64,000 bases of DNA from Lutjanus erythropterus (GCA_020091685.1 CM034601.1:37160034-37224033), one strand, 5' to 3'; counted from the first letter of the stretch, positions 37,311 to 50,025 are shown. A program made the numbers and translations. Notes: generated by a model from the letters alone, not told the origin.

Positions 37311-39623
37311 AATACAATACTCATTCTTGGAGCACACAACATGTTGTCAATAATTATCAATATAGACCGACATAAAACTTCAGTATTGTGATAGGTTTTT
37401 CAGCTATGAGTTGCAAAATGCTTTCTATGAGTATTATAAAGTGTTATCTAGTGTTTTTGTGTTTGATTAGCTTTTTAATGCATTAATCTGTTACTCCAAC
37501 AGGACTTTCTGAATCATATTTCATTGTCTCACTGGTACATGAAACCACGCTTCCACTAACACAGGATGCTAAATTCCATACGACATTGCTACTTTTACCT
37601 ATGTAAAAGACCTGAGTGTTTCTACCACCACTGACATACTGTCTGCCTCATGCATGCTGGAACATCTTCTTCTACTTTATTTCATTTCAGTGTGAAGAAA
37701 AACAAAAACTGTCTCAGTCCAGTAACATTTTTAGGGGTGGTTTATGTAACAGCACTCACTGGACTCCACAAAACCATGCCGAAGTCCAGGATTTATCCCA
37801 CAGCCCACAGAAACCACAGTGTATCTCTTATTTATATCACAGTACATATGAGGAGGACATCAAGGCAGATTTTCTATCAAATACTGCTCAGAAAAAATCC
37901 ACCACATCTTGAGCAGCGGCAGTTAGTCATTGAAGGACCACCTCGAAGCAACCTTAGCGTGCCTGTAGAGAATTACTTACCAGTGTTACAGATATGCACC
38001 GCTGTCAGATGGATGAGTTTGATGGGTGTGCTACTGGCACTGACTCACTAAACCATTTCTAAAGGCCTCAATTCACTTGTAGAAAAACAAGTGCATGCAT
38101 CAACTAATCTTGTTTGCCTTTCCCGCCCACACTCATCCAAGGCAAATAATGCAACATGACATGCATTGTCAGTGCACAGAATATGTGACAAAGTTATGAT
38201 GGGGCTGAGAGAGCTTCCATTGTGCCTGCTTTCTGCATGCTTCTAAGCCGCCAAACCAACTGATTGCTTGGAATAAATGATGCACATTATGTTTTGCCTG
38301 CTCACAGAACAATAGCAAGACAAATTCCTTATTTCAGCGCCTTATGATGACACTGGGAAAAAAGTAATTGCTCAATATGGCTCACTCTCTGCTAGCTTTC
38401 ATTACTGTGATTGTCTGGCAGTGTACAAAGTAATTACACTGCGGTATTTAGTGCCGATGCATGTCTGCAGGTATCCTTACAACAGGTTACCATCTGGAAG
38501 GCAGCTATTATGATCAACTCTATTTGAAATCTTTTTGGAAACCAGGCTGGATTTATACAAAGGTTGTACAATGTTTCACATGTAGTGTGGGATAAAAACT
38601 TGCTACTTTCAAATATATTGTTATTAATCTGATATTTTCAGACAAAACTGACTTGCATATTTATAGATTCTGGGTTCATTTCAAGAAAGAGGAGATGCAA
38701 TTTTAAGTTGAATATTGAAAAACCACATCATAACACTTACTATTCAAAGCAGAGTAGTTTTATATGTCTTAAAACATGTCTGGAGGGGATCTACTGTATA
38801 ACTCTCACAGTTAATGTGCCATTATAGTAGACACCCAGATATGTTTGCAAACTGGATCTGAATCTAATGCCAGAAGCTACCTGCAGTCGATTAATATTGT
38901 GCGCTCCATGCAATTTTCTGTTGAATATTCCAAAGCTGCTCATTAACAATTCATATACAGTAGAATTATGATGAACATTCCCCATACTTCCTCTGGAGCT
39001 CGCAATAAAAGTGGAACAGTACGTCTATGATACTACTTTCACAGTCAGGGAGAGGCTGAATGAAACAATGGAAAGCTCTGTCTGCCAAAAGAATAACTAC
39101 CGTTTAAAATAATAAATTGGAATGAATCAGTACATAAAGATGATGAATTGAAGGGACAGAGTGCGGTCAATGAATGATTCCAGGAGCAGGTTCAATAATC
39201 TCTGCAGTATGGGATATGTCTTATCCAATCAAAAACTTCACTGATTTACTTGCTTTTAAATCTGAAACATTTTCTATGCACGGCAGGCCTATTCAATTAC
39301 TTTCTTTTTGAAGAGACAGATTTTAAAAAGTGAAGTGCTAAGATGCCAGATGTTTAGATTTCCTATGTGTGACCTGTGAAATTAGGAGTTTAAATGTGGA
39401 AAACAATGCATCTTTTTTTTTTTTTTCTCTACTTTAATACTGGAGAAAAAAAATTACATACAAAGGAACAGGAAAAATGCATCTTTGCAATCCTAGATTA
39501 GAAGCTTGTTGTTTTAATAAACACAATGTTGCACTTGACAAATTCCCTCTGCTTAAATAGCCTGAGTTAAGACTTCTTAAAATATATCATCTCTGCGTTT
39601 AACAGCAGACTTAACCAGTGAAT

Positions 39624-39637
39624 GGGCTAATTAGCCC
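39624..39637. promoter_or_regulatory. Perfect palindrome GGGCTAATTAGCCC
   Basis: 14-bp self-complementary site with a CTAATTAG homeodomain-type core. It is followed within 50 bp by CAATGTAAATA (forkhead-like). Function is inferred only. Confidence 0.35.
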
Positions 39638-40896
39638 TCTAATAAAATGATGATCTTTCAATAAACAATGTAAATAACCATGAAAAATTGATAACTGATT
39701 AAAAGATCTGGATTGAGTTTATTAAAGGGGCTGCCAATTAAATAGGCCTAATGTATGGTATTTCAGCTCAATAAGTCTTCAGACCATCTGCCTACTTTCA
39801 TTGTACAAATTACATGAAACTTGTTTTGACACTGTTGTCAAAACAACGGTCCTTTAGACGACTATTTATCTCCACATTATGTGTGTGTGTGTATGTCTTA
39901 CATTTCTCTTATTTATCTATTTTTTACTCTCTCACACATTGTAGTGGTTTTCCTTCTTCTCCTGCTTGGCTCACTTATTTCCCCTCCCTTTCTTCACTCT
40001 CCTTTGTCTTGTGTTTGAACACCACCATGAAGAACCTTCGCCATCCCTCCTCCGTTTGCACTGAACTCAGTGACTACAGCAGTATATTAAACAAGCTGGA
40101 CCTTCTCTGGTCTCCCACAGCCTGCTGGCTTTTGAGCCACCAAACAGACGAGCCTGTGAAAGGCTGATCAAAGAATCTGATCACCTCGTCTAACTGAGAC
40201 AATTTAATTAGTTTATACAAACTGGGCTCACGGCAGAGAGAAGAGAGAGGGATGGATGGTGGCAGAAAACAGGAACAGACAGAGATGGTGAGAGACGGAG
40301 AAGCAGAGAGAGCACTCGAATGAACCAGAGGCTTAATGAATCTGGCTTCCCACGATACTGCTGCATTCAACAGTGAGCTCCATTACATCTGAGCACACGC
40401 ACACACACACACAAACATACACACACAGAAACACAACTCACATCAACAAGAACAGACAAAGTAAACAATAATTGGAGATGTAATGAATGCTAATAAAGAC
40501 TGATAAGTACAATCTCTCCTTGTGGGGTACTTGGGGACTCCAGGACAACAGCCCATATTAACTTCAGCTAGCTAGTTAAGTTGAGCAGTGAATTGTCTCT
40601 CATTCTTTTGGGAGTCCTTGACCTGATTATCACATTTTCAGTCGGTGTGAAAAAGCATTAAGCGAGCTCTAAGTGTTGAGTGTAACAAATTGCTGGGTAA
40701 TTCACTGCTGCTGTTTGTGGTGATGTAACCTATTACAGGTGTGATTAGAGCAGCTGAACTACTTTGAATGTAATGGGTCAAGTGCAGGTGAGAATGACAC
40801 GTAATAGTCACTGGCCCAGAACTTTCTTCAAACCTATTAGCATAGGATGCACAAAATATTGATCATAATCATCCACTGTTCTGAGTGGTCTTCAAT

Positions 40897-40920
40897 GTTT
40901 GTTTTGTTTGTTTGTTTGTT
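40897..40920. repeat. (TTTG)n microsatellite
   Basis: About five TTTG units with one TTTTG variant. Confidence 0.9.
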
Positions 40921-41434
40921 TTAAACACATGCCTTTTAGTTTCTTAATAATCATAATAACAACAATAAGTAAAAATTTGTTACAGAAACAATATTCATCC
41001 ATTTATTGGGAGTCAACCCTCACAACACATATCAGTACCAACAGAAATCGTGTGTCTTTTGGCACAGCAGGGAAATAACTGGGGGAAAGTAATGCACACT
41101 GACACATTTCTCTAAATGTCATTGAGGGAACAATGTTAAAAACATTGCAGTTTAGATTCCAAATTATTTTTTTTAAAATACTACATTAAGTCACATAACA
41201 GTTGATGATGGTAAAAACAAAATACTAAAAGATTTATCTAAAATCATTGAAAAGCTAAAAACTCAAACATTTTGCCTTTTGCCTTACACATTGTTCAACC
41301 ATCTCCCAAACACCTCTGTTGGAGTACAGTGATCCCCATAGTGACATTAGCTCCCAGTACAAGACACTGCTGGAAGACGAGCTATAATAAGCTGAAAATA
41401 CACTATACAGCAAACTCTAAATTTACTACAGAAT

Positions 41435-41747
41435 TAAGGCTGCACAATTAATCGCAATATAATTGAATTCACAATATGGGCAAGTGCAATATCCAGAAGA
41501 ACCCTACCACTTTTTGCTGAAATGTGTGACAAAACAGCATTATAATGCACTGTAGTGCTGCTGAGATGCTCTGACCTAAAAATCTTGTTGTCCTGATATA
41601 AGACAGACTTGTTTGTTTGGTACAGAGCCCAACAAGTTTAACTTTTTTGTGATGCAAAAATAATCATTTCCACTAATTGTATTGCATATCACAATTTCAG
41701 TGAAAATCATCACAATATGGCTTTTTTTGCCATATTGTGCAGCCCTA
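41435..41747. mobile_element. hAT MITE (TAGGGCTGCACAATATGG type), 313 bp
   Basis: It begins TAAGGCTGCACAATTAATCG. The other end, read inward, is TAGGGCTGCACAATATGG. The flanks TACAGAAT (41427-41434) and CACTGAAT (41748-41755) match at 6 of 8. The right end also forms a local hairpin, ATATGGCTTTTTTTGCCATAT. Non-coding. Confidence 0.75.
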
Positions 41748-41755
41748 CACTGAAT

Positions 41756-42226
41756 TGTTTCTTACCGTGAATTAGACAGGATTCATTTTTATTGATTTAA
41801 TAGTTGACTGATAGCTGATTCAAGGGAAAGAAATAATTTTTCAAGCAAATATGTCAAACATGGAGATACACTAGTTCACTAGAACCTCTTCTTCCACCAG
41901 ATATTGATTTGCTGTTTTTCTCTACATTATTTTAAAACTGAACATCTTCAGGTTTTGATCAGACAAAAACAAGCAACTCTTGGGCTCTAAAGGACTGTAA
42001 TAGGGATTTTTCCACAACTTGTGTCATTTTGTATATTAAATAATTAATTGAGAATATAGTCAGCAGATTAATTATAATAATCATTAGTTTCAGCTCCAAA
42101 TTAATATCTTTTAAAAGTTTGTATTTCACAAAGGCTACTAACCAAATCTTTGCAGTCAATGTGATTCTGTAAAGTTGTTAAAGTTTTAACAACGTGAAAA
42201 AAAATCCATATTTCAATTTTTATAAT
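41756..42226. other. Intronic sequence, nothing recognised
   Basis: AT-rich, no repeat or gene signal. Confidence 0.5.
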
Positions 42227-42526
42227 TATCTTTCACTGTGGAGGTTGCCAATCCAATTTACCAACACGGCGGCCAAGAACGGAGATCATTATACAAAGTG
42301 ATAATATGCAACAACAAAAGTCAAGCTTTCTACTTTCAGTCCATGGTTCTGCTTATTTTCAAATCTCTCCACCAGATTTAAAGATTTTTTTTAAGGGGGG
42401 GGGCTTTTTGCCTTTATTAAGATAGGACAGCTGAAGATATGACAGGAAAAGGGGAGAGAGAGAGGGGATGACCCCCAGCAAATGTACCGCAGGCAGGAAT
42501 CGAACCGGCAGCCACTGCAGAGGACC
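42227..42526. repeat. Segmental duplicate, source copy (300 bp)
   Basis: Identical to 45134-45434 except for one T in a homopolymer (8 against 9 T). It comprises 141 bp of ordinary flank, the SINE's left target duplication and about 145 bp of the SINE. Confidence 0.97.
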
Positions 42527-42582
42527 AGCATCAACATATGGTGTGCACGGCCTACCAACTGAGCTATATGGGCGCCCCTCTT
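42382..42582 (-). mobile_element. tRNA-derived SINE, complete
   Basis: Read on the minus strand: GGGCGCCCATATAGCTCAG (box A within TAGCTCAGTTGGTAGG), box B GGTTCGATTCC (42496-42506), a TCTC-rich stretch, then TTAATAAAGGCAAAAAGC and an A-rich end. A 14-bp target duplication, TCCACCAGATTTAA, flanks it (42368-42381 and 42583-42596). This organisation is a tRNA-promoter SINE and not a true tRNA gene, because no acceptor-stem pairing closes after box B. Confidence 0.9.
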
Positions 42583-43655
42583 TCCACCAGATTTAATATA
42601 ATAATGCAAAACCACATGGCTAAAACACAGAGAATTAAAAAAAAAGTGAAGACCCAGTAATGCATGGAAATTAAGCTGGTTTTGCAAGGATAATTCAAAT
42701 CTTGTGTTCTGATGGAACAAACCACTGCATCACTATCAGCTTTATGTTCCAGTTGGCTCTCTAGTAAAGTAATTTAAGATTAAAGACAGCTGGAATAACA
42801 ATTCAGCACTGAAGTCAGACACAGAAAAGTACTGTTTGACCAGACTTAGTGTCAAATAGTTGTGAAAAGTAGCAATGGCCAGAAATGTTTGACAGATTCC
42901 TCATCATGGCTAAAAAAAGCACTAAGCAACAACCAACTCCTTCCGTAGCATGCATTAAAGTCATAATGGCAAAATCGTCTGAAGTGGATACAACACCACC
43001 TGCAATTCTTTCTTATTTGTGGCACTTTAACAACTGGTGGAATAATGCTAAATCCAATCCTTTGTGTCAAAACAGAGTAGTTCCAACAAAAATACATTTC
43101 TTTGAATTAAAGACAACACTAGAGAGCAACACGTAACTGTCCACAGAACTGTGTACTGCTAAAAACACATGCTCCAGTGCAAGATGTGAGGAATTCAACC
43201 AGCCAGACGGCCATATGGATATCCATGTACACTTCAGTACTCGTGCTTTCACTCAGCCTTCAGTTTCTGCATCTTGAATGGCTGCCAAGCACCAAGCAGC
43301 TCAAGTAGAACTATTTTCTTATAAGAATGAGACGAGAAGTGGAGAAAAGAGTTGCAGGGAAAGAGCAAGGTCCTACAAAAAAATCATTCAGCAGTCCATC
43401 CAGCAACCTGACCTGCAGCTCAGAGAAATCAAACACAACGAAAAGACCTGAGAGTCTTTGTCTGTATTCAGGGCTGCTTAAGAGGACAGCAGTTCCTGAA
43501 TACAGACCAAGGAATGGAAAGTTTAGGTGTAGAGGACAGAGTTTCCCACAAAAAAAAAAGAAAAAAAGAAGTTGATAATATAACTTCAGAGATATTGACC
43601 GTAGAGATGCCTTCTCTTCAATATAATGGCACACCGCATGTGCCACCGCAAGACC

Positions 43656-43658
<3 letters not shown>

Positions 43659-43723
<65 letters not shown>

Positions 43724-43728
43724 AAAAA
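43659..43728. repeat. (AC)n microsatellite with adjoining A run
   Basis: About 61 bp of AC (43659-43719) followed by an A tract. The reverse strand gives a Val/Cys open frame that is an artefact. Confidence 0.97.
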
Positions 43729-43877
43729 TTAAAAATCAACAGCAATGCGTCTTTTCAGAAATCATGACCTGGTTATTCAAAATAATTCACAGATCTTGTT
43801 GTGAGCAGTTTCATATTGGAACTATTTTCTTTCTACTGTAGAATCATCTTGAACTACTTTAATTCTACTACAGAGAA

Positions 43878-43896
43878 AGTAGTAGTAGTAGTAGTA
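43878..43896. repeat. (AGT)6 microsatellite
   Basis: Six AGT units, followed by a short inverse echo, CACTACTAC, at about 43902. Confidence 0.9.
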
Positions 43897-44439
43897 CAAT
43901 ACACTACTACACGTTGAAGTCTGGCTCAATACCCTGCCCACCATCTGATTTGGTGGAAGTCACGAGTAATAACCAGTCAACACAGACACACTGTATCACA
44001 GACAGGCAGGCACAGAGCTGCACCAGTGAGCAGAAAGGAGATGTAAAAGTTAAGACAGCTGATACCGCCAAAGTTTCGATAAATATCACAATCTTGTGAT
44101 CTGTTTCTATGACAACAGCATAGTTATACCAGTGAAAATGTCTAGAGTCATGGTTGGGATTTAATTTGAGATGATGATGTGACGGCTTTTAAATCAGTCG
44201 CTCTTCCTTTTTTTAGACTCTTCTACCTCACAGAGATGCGCTGCAGAGTGAAACACAGCGGCATCTGTAGCAACTTTGCATTGAGATTTCAGGTATTATT
44301 ACTTATATAAAAGTAACAGTGACAGTAAAACTGTGTTTCACACTATGATGTTACATGTAGTCTGCAGACACATGCATGCAAAACCATGGGGGGAGATCTG
44401 TGTGGGACACAGGACAACTGCGATACGTTGCACCCCTAG

Positions 44440-44572
44440 TAATTACTATACTGGAGAGAAGGCTGATATGTCCTGAACTTTGCAGTTTACACCAAAACTA
44501 TCTAGATGGATAAACAGTACAGCCCAGAGGAAAAATACGCATTTTAGATTTTGGGGTGAACTGTCCCTTTAA
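44440..44572 (-). mobile_element. TTAA-type element end, fragment
   Basis: Read on the minus strand it starts TTAAAGGGACAGTTCACCCC, matching the ends of the element at 61041-61624 and a very common fish repeat. No opposite end was found. Confidence 0.5.
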
Positions 44573-45133
44573 CATCCATGTTGGGCACCACATTTGGGCT
44601 CATTTAAAAGTTGTGGATAAAAACAGTAGTATGAAGAATAAAAGGTGAACACACAATTGAAAATCTGCTAAGAACTAACAAAACAATCTAGCTACATTTA
44701 CAGTCAAGCAGATAGGGCCTTGAGAAAATCCTTGAGGCAGAAGACAGGAGCTTTCATTGCTTAGAAATTTGAATTAGACATTTCTAGGCTGATTGCAACC
44801 AAAATTTGGAAATGTTTAAACATGAATTTAGGGAAGTTAACTGTATTTATTTGATGGTAAGTGTCTCAAGGCTGCCATTAAAAGTAGCTCAAACAACTGC
44901 TAAACGCAAGACTTCATTACAACTTGGCATCATTCTTATCTCGTGATCTAGAGCTTCTTTGGGTGTGGTGCACAAACAGGATATGATTCAATCCCTCACA
45001 CTCGCACATAATACTGTCATACTTCACCTGTGAGGACTCTGCAGTGAGGACATAAAAACAGTCTTCACCTTTCCAGAGCTCTTCTGCAGTTCACACACCT
45101 CACAACAGAAGTAGGTATTAATACAATACAGCA

Positions 45134-45434
45134 TATCTTTCACTGTGGAGGTTGCCAATCCAATTTACCAACACGGCGGCCAAGAACGGAGATCATTATA
45201 CAAAGTGATAATATGCAACAACAAAAGTCAAGCTTTCTACTTTCAGTCCATGGTTCTGCTTATTTTCAAATCTCTCCACCAGATTTAAAGATTTTTTTTT
45301 AAGGGGGGGGGCTTTTTGCCTTTATTAAGATAGGACAGCTGAAGATATGACAGGAAAAGGGGAGAGAGAGAGGGGATGACCCCCAGCAAATGTACCGCAG
45401 GCAGGAATCGAACCGGCAGCCACTGCAGAGGACC
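45134..45434. repeat. Segmental duplicate, derived copy (301 bp)
   Basis: It carries the left target duplication, the SINE tail and box B but stops before box A and has no right-hand target duplication. It must therefore be copied from 42227-42526 or from a sister of it, and is not an independent SINE insertion. Confidence 0.95.
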
Positions 45435-45813
45435 CATGGTGCCAAGATGATTAATCCTTGGTGATCTGTGCCACCAGTGGCTCAGGTTATCACTTATCCA
45501 GTGAAACATCTCAACATTTATTGCATAAATTCGTACAAAGGTTTGTACAGACATCTATGAATTCTAGATGATGAATACGAATTACTTTACCTCTAGTCCC
45601 ACCGTGAGACTGATATTTGTGTTCTTTAAAAAAAATGACGTCCACTATTGGATAGATTGTCATGACATTTGGTTCAAACATTCTTATTCTCCTCTGAATA
45701 AATTGTGATTACTTTGGCGATCTCTTCTCATTTTTTATTTGTCAAACACTTATTTTTATGACAAAAGAAAAGTTGTTAATTTGCAGATAGAACAGATAAA
45801 TAATTTTTAAATT

Positions 45814-46235
45814 TAGACTTAGACTTTATTGTCTCCAAGGGGAAATTAATTTCTAAAGCATTGAGCACAGTGGTCAACAAACAAACAACACACAGGGACA
45901 ACATATTTAGACCAGAGTACACTCTAAAATACACTCAAATCATCTTATTTAAGGTGGCCATGGCAGCTGGGATCAGGCTTTTCCCAGAGCAAGCCCTTAT
46001 GCACCTCAGAGCTCTGTACCTGCACCAGAGGGCAGCAGGGTCAGATGGTAGTTGAATGATGTCCTGTGCTATTGTGGTTGCAATGTGTGCTACGGCCTTA
46101 TTGTTTAGTTCTGTAAGGTTGGTGTGGGGAGACCAATTATTCTGGTTATACACGATTTTGCCCTGGTTAGTAACAGATATCAAGTTGAAGAAGCAGGTGG
46201 AACAGTACAGTAGGATGGGCTGAATAATACAATTT
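45814..46235 (-). mobile_element. Non-LTR retrotransposon (LINE) 3' end with ORF remnant
   Basis: The minus strand encodes IIQPILLYC, NLTELNNKA, RYRALRC, GKSLIPAAM and ATLN in order. I recognise these blocks as the C-terminal region downstream of the reverse transcriptase domain in CR1/L2/Rex-type LINEs. A UTR ending GGAGACAATAAAGTCTAAGT gives the typical short-repeat tail. It is severely 5' truncated. The reading frame continues into flanking sequence upstream, so the protein's apparent start (46324) is not real. Confidence 0.75.
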
Positions 46236-49200
46236 AATTTCCTAAAACATGTTGCACTCCAAGGAATATTAATCAAACTAGTGTTGTTGTTTTTTTTATG
46301 AGACATTTCTTTTTTTATTTTCATAAATCATGATTTTCTGATTTTGCAGTCAGGGGAATATCAACCAAACTGGTGTTGGTTTATTTATTTTAAGAATGGT
46401 GTTTCTGTTTTTGCTATTGAACTGTTGTTTGTTTGTTGTCAGTACTAATTAGCAAATGTTAGCATACTAATGCACTAAACTGAGATGGTAAATATGATAA
46501 CATCATAGCTGCCAAACATAAGCATGCTAGTCACTGTGAGCAAGTCAGTATGCTGATTTTCACTTTTAGTGCAAAGAACTGCTGTGACAAAGTACAACCT
46601 CACAGAGCTTGTAACATGGCTTTGAACTTTTTTCTTTTCTTGTATCACTGTATCACATCTAAGTCATAACTGATATCATCCCAAGATTATTGCAAATGTT
46701 TTGACACATCATTAACTCTGCCCTGCAACCACAGGAGGTTTAAGCTTGTTACTAACAAAGAGTGGCAGGGTTTTGTATCTTTACACTAGTGCCTATTCCA
46801 GATCAACAGTAGCTCATATTCATCTGCAGTAATGGATCAGTGAATGTAGCCCAACATAAACCACACCAACCACTAGTTACCAGTAACTATTAGTAAAACA
46901 TTTTTTCTCACCAGTCTATGATCTGGAGGCTTAATGCTGGATTTGGCAAATAAGATAAGCAGAAAGTGCAGATAATAGTTATTAGCTCATTGTGTAAATA
47001 AGATTATGAGAATTATAATGAACATTTATGTCACTTCAATCAGGGATGATGTTGTCACCAAAAATGGGTTACATGGATCTCCCTCAATCACCTCAACAAT
47101 AAAACCATTAAACTAATAGAGGGTGAGAAACTGAGAGCACAGCTCTGTAGAAGACAGATTTGTCACACCACATCTACTGTATATACTGTGCTTTGCAGTA
47201 GGAGACAGGCTAGAAGTGTGCAGCAGGAAACCCAAGCAAAACTTCAAAACTGGAACCCCCCTCGTTCCATTTTTCACCCCTAAATCCATGATCTGAAAGT
47301 CTGTCTACCTTCTGTACTGTCTCAGAATAGATGCAGGTGTTCACCCAAAAATACACACATACACACACACACACACACACACCTGCTGAGAATGTTCAGG
47401 TGCAGATCAGCCAATGTCTACATTATACAGAGAAACAAGTAGGGGGAGTTATCTGAGGCTAGAAGAGGTTTTCGGGTAGCAGTAAATTATTCCCCTGACA
47501 GACATAACCATCTACAAGATGTTTGTTCACCTGCATTAGTTTCCTTGTTTCTCATGATAACACTCTGACAACAACAGTGGGGCCTGACAAAATAATGTCC
47601 ACTTCAAAAATGCGCGCACACCCCCACACACACACACACCCCCACACTATAAGTCACATACGCACCAGACAAAGACACCTAGCCAATTTCCTGGCACTAA
47701 TCTCATCATACTAGAGATTTTTTTTTCCATTTGAGTCAGAGGGTTGCATGAAAAAAGACAAGGGGATATCCTGTGTATGACGATCTGATTTCCTGGCTCT
47801 GTCTGGCTGTTCAACAAATATGGATTCTTTTTCTTTCTGGGAGAGCAGACAGGATCGAGGGGAGCTGGGGTAATGGGATATCTCAGCAACCGGGCCCCAT
47901 TTGTGTCATTCAGTCTTATCAGTCGTCCTGTGAGAAACACAACAACTGATTTTCCCAAATAAAACAAAGCAGTGTGGACCACACATATTGTATCAAAGAT
48001 AGTGATCAAATGGCTGCATTGTGGCCGCAATAATCGTCCTTGGAAAACGAGACATGCCCAGGGTGACAATGTAACAGCAGGCCTGTAGTGGATGGGAGTT
48101 TGGAGTTATTCCTAAAAAGACTGTTGCTAAAAGGATCTTACAACATTGTCCAGATTGGCAACAAGAGATCTCACTGAGCACCAAAGTCAACAGATCTGTA
48201 TTCATGTGAGTTCGTATGTGTGACACTGCATATGTGTGTGTGCTTGTGTGATTACATGTGTTTCCAGTATGCATCTTAACAGGAGGGAAATTAGGCCTTC
48301 TGCAGAGACGCCAGCAGAGCACAGGACTTAATGAAAAACAAACATATTCGGCATGAGCCACAAGAACCCACAACATTTACCCTGATTAAATAAACATGAG
48401 GAGCAGATACAGCCTGGCTTTTTTCATGTTAATCACAGAGTAAGCAGAGCAGGCAGAGTGGCCCTTTAATGGGCGCAGAGAGATGTGAACCAACAGTGTT
48501 TGTGTTGCTGTGTTACTGAATCACAGCACTGAATTTTTGTTGTGAAAGCCTATATTAGACTATTTCAGACATAGACATCAGCTGGCAGGTCTGTGTGTGG
48601 AAGAATATGAATAAAAGGATTTCGGTGTAAAACAAACAAAAGCAAGATAACATGCACACTAGCAATGTGGTGACAACCTGAATAAGCAAAGCATACTGCG
48701 AAACAAGATGAAGTGCAGACTGTCCTGATCAAATGAGAACAAACAACAAGGAGGAAAATAATGTTGTGCTGAAAACAATCTCAGCCCGAGCAGCATTGTG
48801 GGATGGATTTCACCCTTTGAAGCTGCCCTTGTTGGCTTAAATAATTACACCTAATTGCTGACAGATGTAAAGGCAAATGAACCATTTGCTTAAACAGGCA
48901 CACAGATTGCTTACGGTGACTGCACTGGGTCAGAGCTTTTATTGGATTCTGCCATTCGCTATTACCAAAGAAAAATCACTTTCTGTGGAACTGGCCAATT
49001 TGATTAACTGTCTACAACTGACAACTCCGTCATCGTTAAAAAATCATCTCACGACTGGGAAGAATGAGTTATTTAAAATCTGTTGTGATACAGCATTCAT
49101 AAAATAAAATATTGTATTTAATTGAAAATTAGTCAACTCATTCATTTTAAGTTAACATCCACAGTATTAGATATTTCTTACACATTTAATCTAAAAACAA

Positions 49201-50025
49201 CTCTATGAGAGCTTTGAGGTTGAACCAAACCAGTAAAGCTGCAGATGAACGGCTAAACAATGAGTTAAAACTCACTTTAAAGCTTTATTAACCCAAGGGG
49301 AGCTGCAGATTCAGGCGATAATTATATTTAGGTTCACTACAGGTGACCCCTTTCACACACTGTCAATGGATACATTGTTATTGTGAAAATATAGATTATA
49401 GCTACAAGGGATGTCACAATATCATTTTTTTTTATTCTTTGCTAAAAAGCATTTCACACAACTGCAGTGAAGCATGCAGAAGGACACCATGAAACATTGT
49501 ATTAACACAGACGTTTTAATTTCTCTTCTGTGACAGCAAACACAATGCACAGTCTTTCGTTAATTATAATTCTATCTAACCATGTCACAGCTAACTAAAG
49601 TAATTTTATGACCTCTTATGGCTTGCAGCTCTTTCCACCAACACCAATGTGCTCAGACTGAGAACTGGAAAAAAGAATTTGAGTGTGAATGATAGTTAAC
49701 AGGGAATAAAACTAAGATCAGGTGATCTTTACAAATCAAGACTCCATAGTCTACCAATGGTATAGCTGACAATGCTGAAAAATAGTTTAAATCTAAAATC
49801 AACTCAAATTGTGACCCTAAAATTGAATCAAATCATGGCCTTAAAATCAAATTGAATCATGGATTTGGAAAATTACCCCAATTTTATTAATCACCCCAAG
49901 TAGCTACTTTAAGTACCTAAACTACCTCCATGAAATGTGTTTCACAGTCGCTGTTGCACCTCCAGTTGCTTACTGTATTGGCAAAATTAAAAATAACTAA
50001 CATCTGGTTGTTTTCAGGACACCAA
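46236..50025. other. Intronic sequence, no gene seen
   Basis: Contains two short CA runs (47353-47382, 47618-47646) and a diverged local duplication at 46263 and 46354. The interval about 48800-49090 is free of repeats and rich in TAAT/TGACAG-type motifs, a possible regulatory element. Confidence 0.5.
47353..47382. repeat. (CA)n microsatellite
   Basis: About 30 bp of CA with one TA step just before it. Confidence 0.9.

Larger units (their letters stand above)
37311..41426. other. Intronic sequence, no gene seen
   Basis: No repeat family recognised except a T-run at about 39413-39426, a short CA run near 40399 and a TTTG run at 40897-40920. The 134-codon plus-strand frame at 37650-38051 has no domain signature and is not called. 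Confidence 0.5.
42597..45133. other. Intronic sequence between the two duplicate copies
   Basis: Contains an (AC)n and an (AGT)n microsatellite and a short TTAA-type element end at 44440-44572. No gene recognised. Confidence 0.5.

Noticed and set aside
37650-38051. 134-codon open frame on the plus strand
   Set aside because: Overlaps another open frame, has no recognisable motif and lies in a large intron; length alone is compatible with chance.
42382-42582. Possible true tRNA gene on the minus strand
   Set aside because: Box A and box B are present, but no proper acceptor stem closes and the sequence continues into a SINE body with target duplications.
43311-43745. 144-codon minus-strand frame with a Val/Cys repeat
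   Set aside because: Produced by translation of the (AC)n microsatellite.
45935-46324. Complete small protein gene
   Set aside because: Only the C-terminal part matches LINE proteins; the N-terminal residues are flanking sequence.
47647-48376. Two overlapping minus-strand frames of 140 and 127 codons
   Set aside because: Different frames over ordinary intron, including His/Thr runs from CA repeats; no family resemblance.
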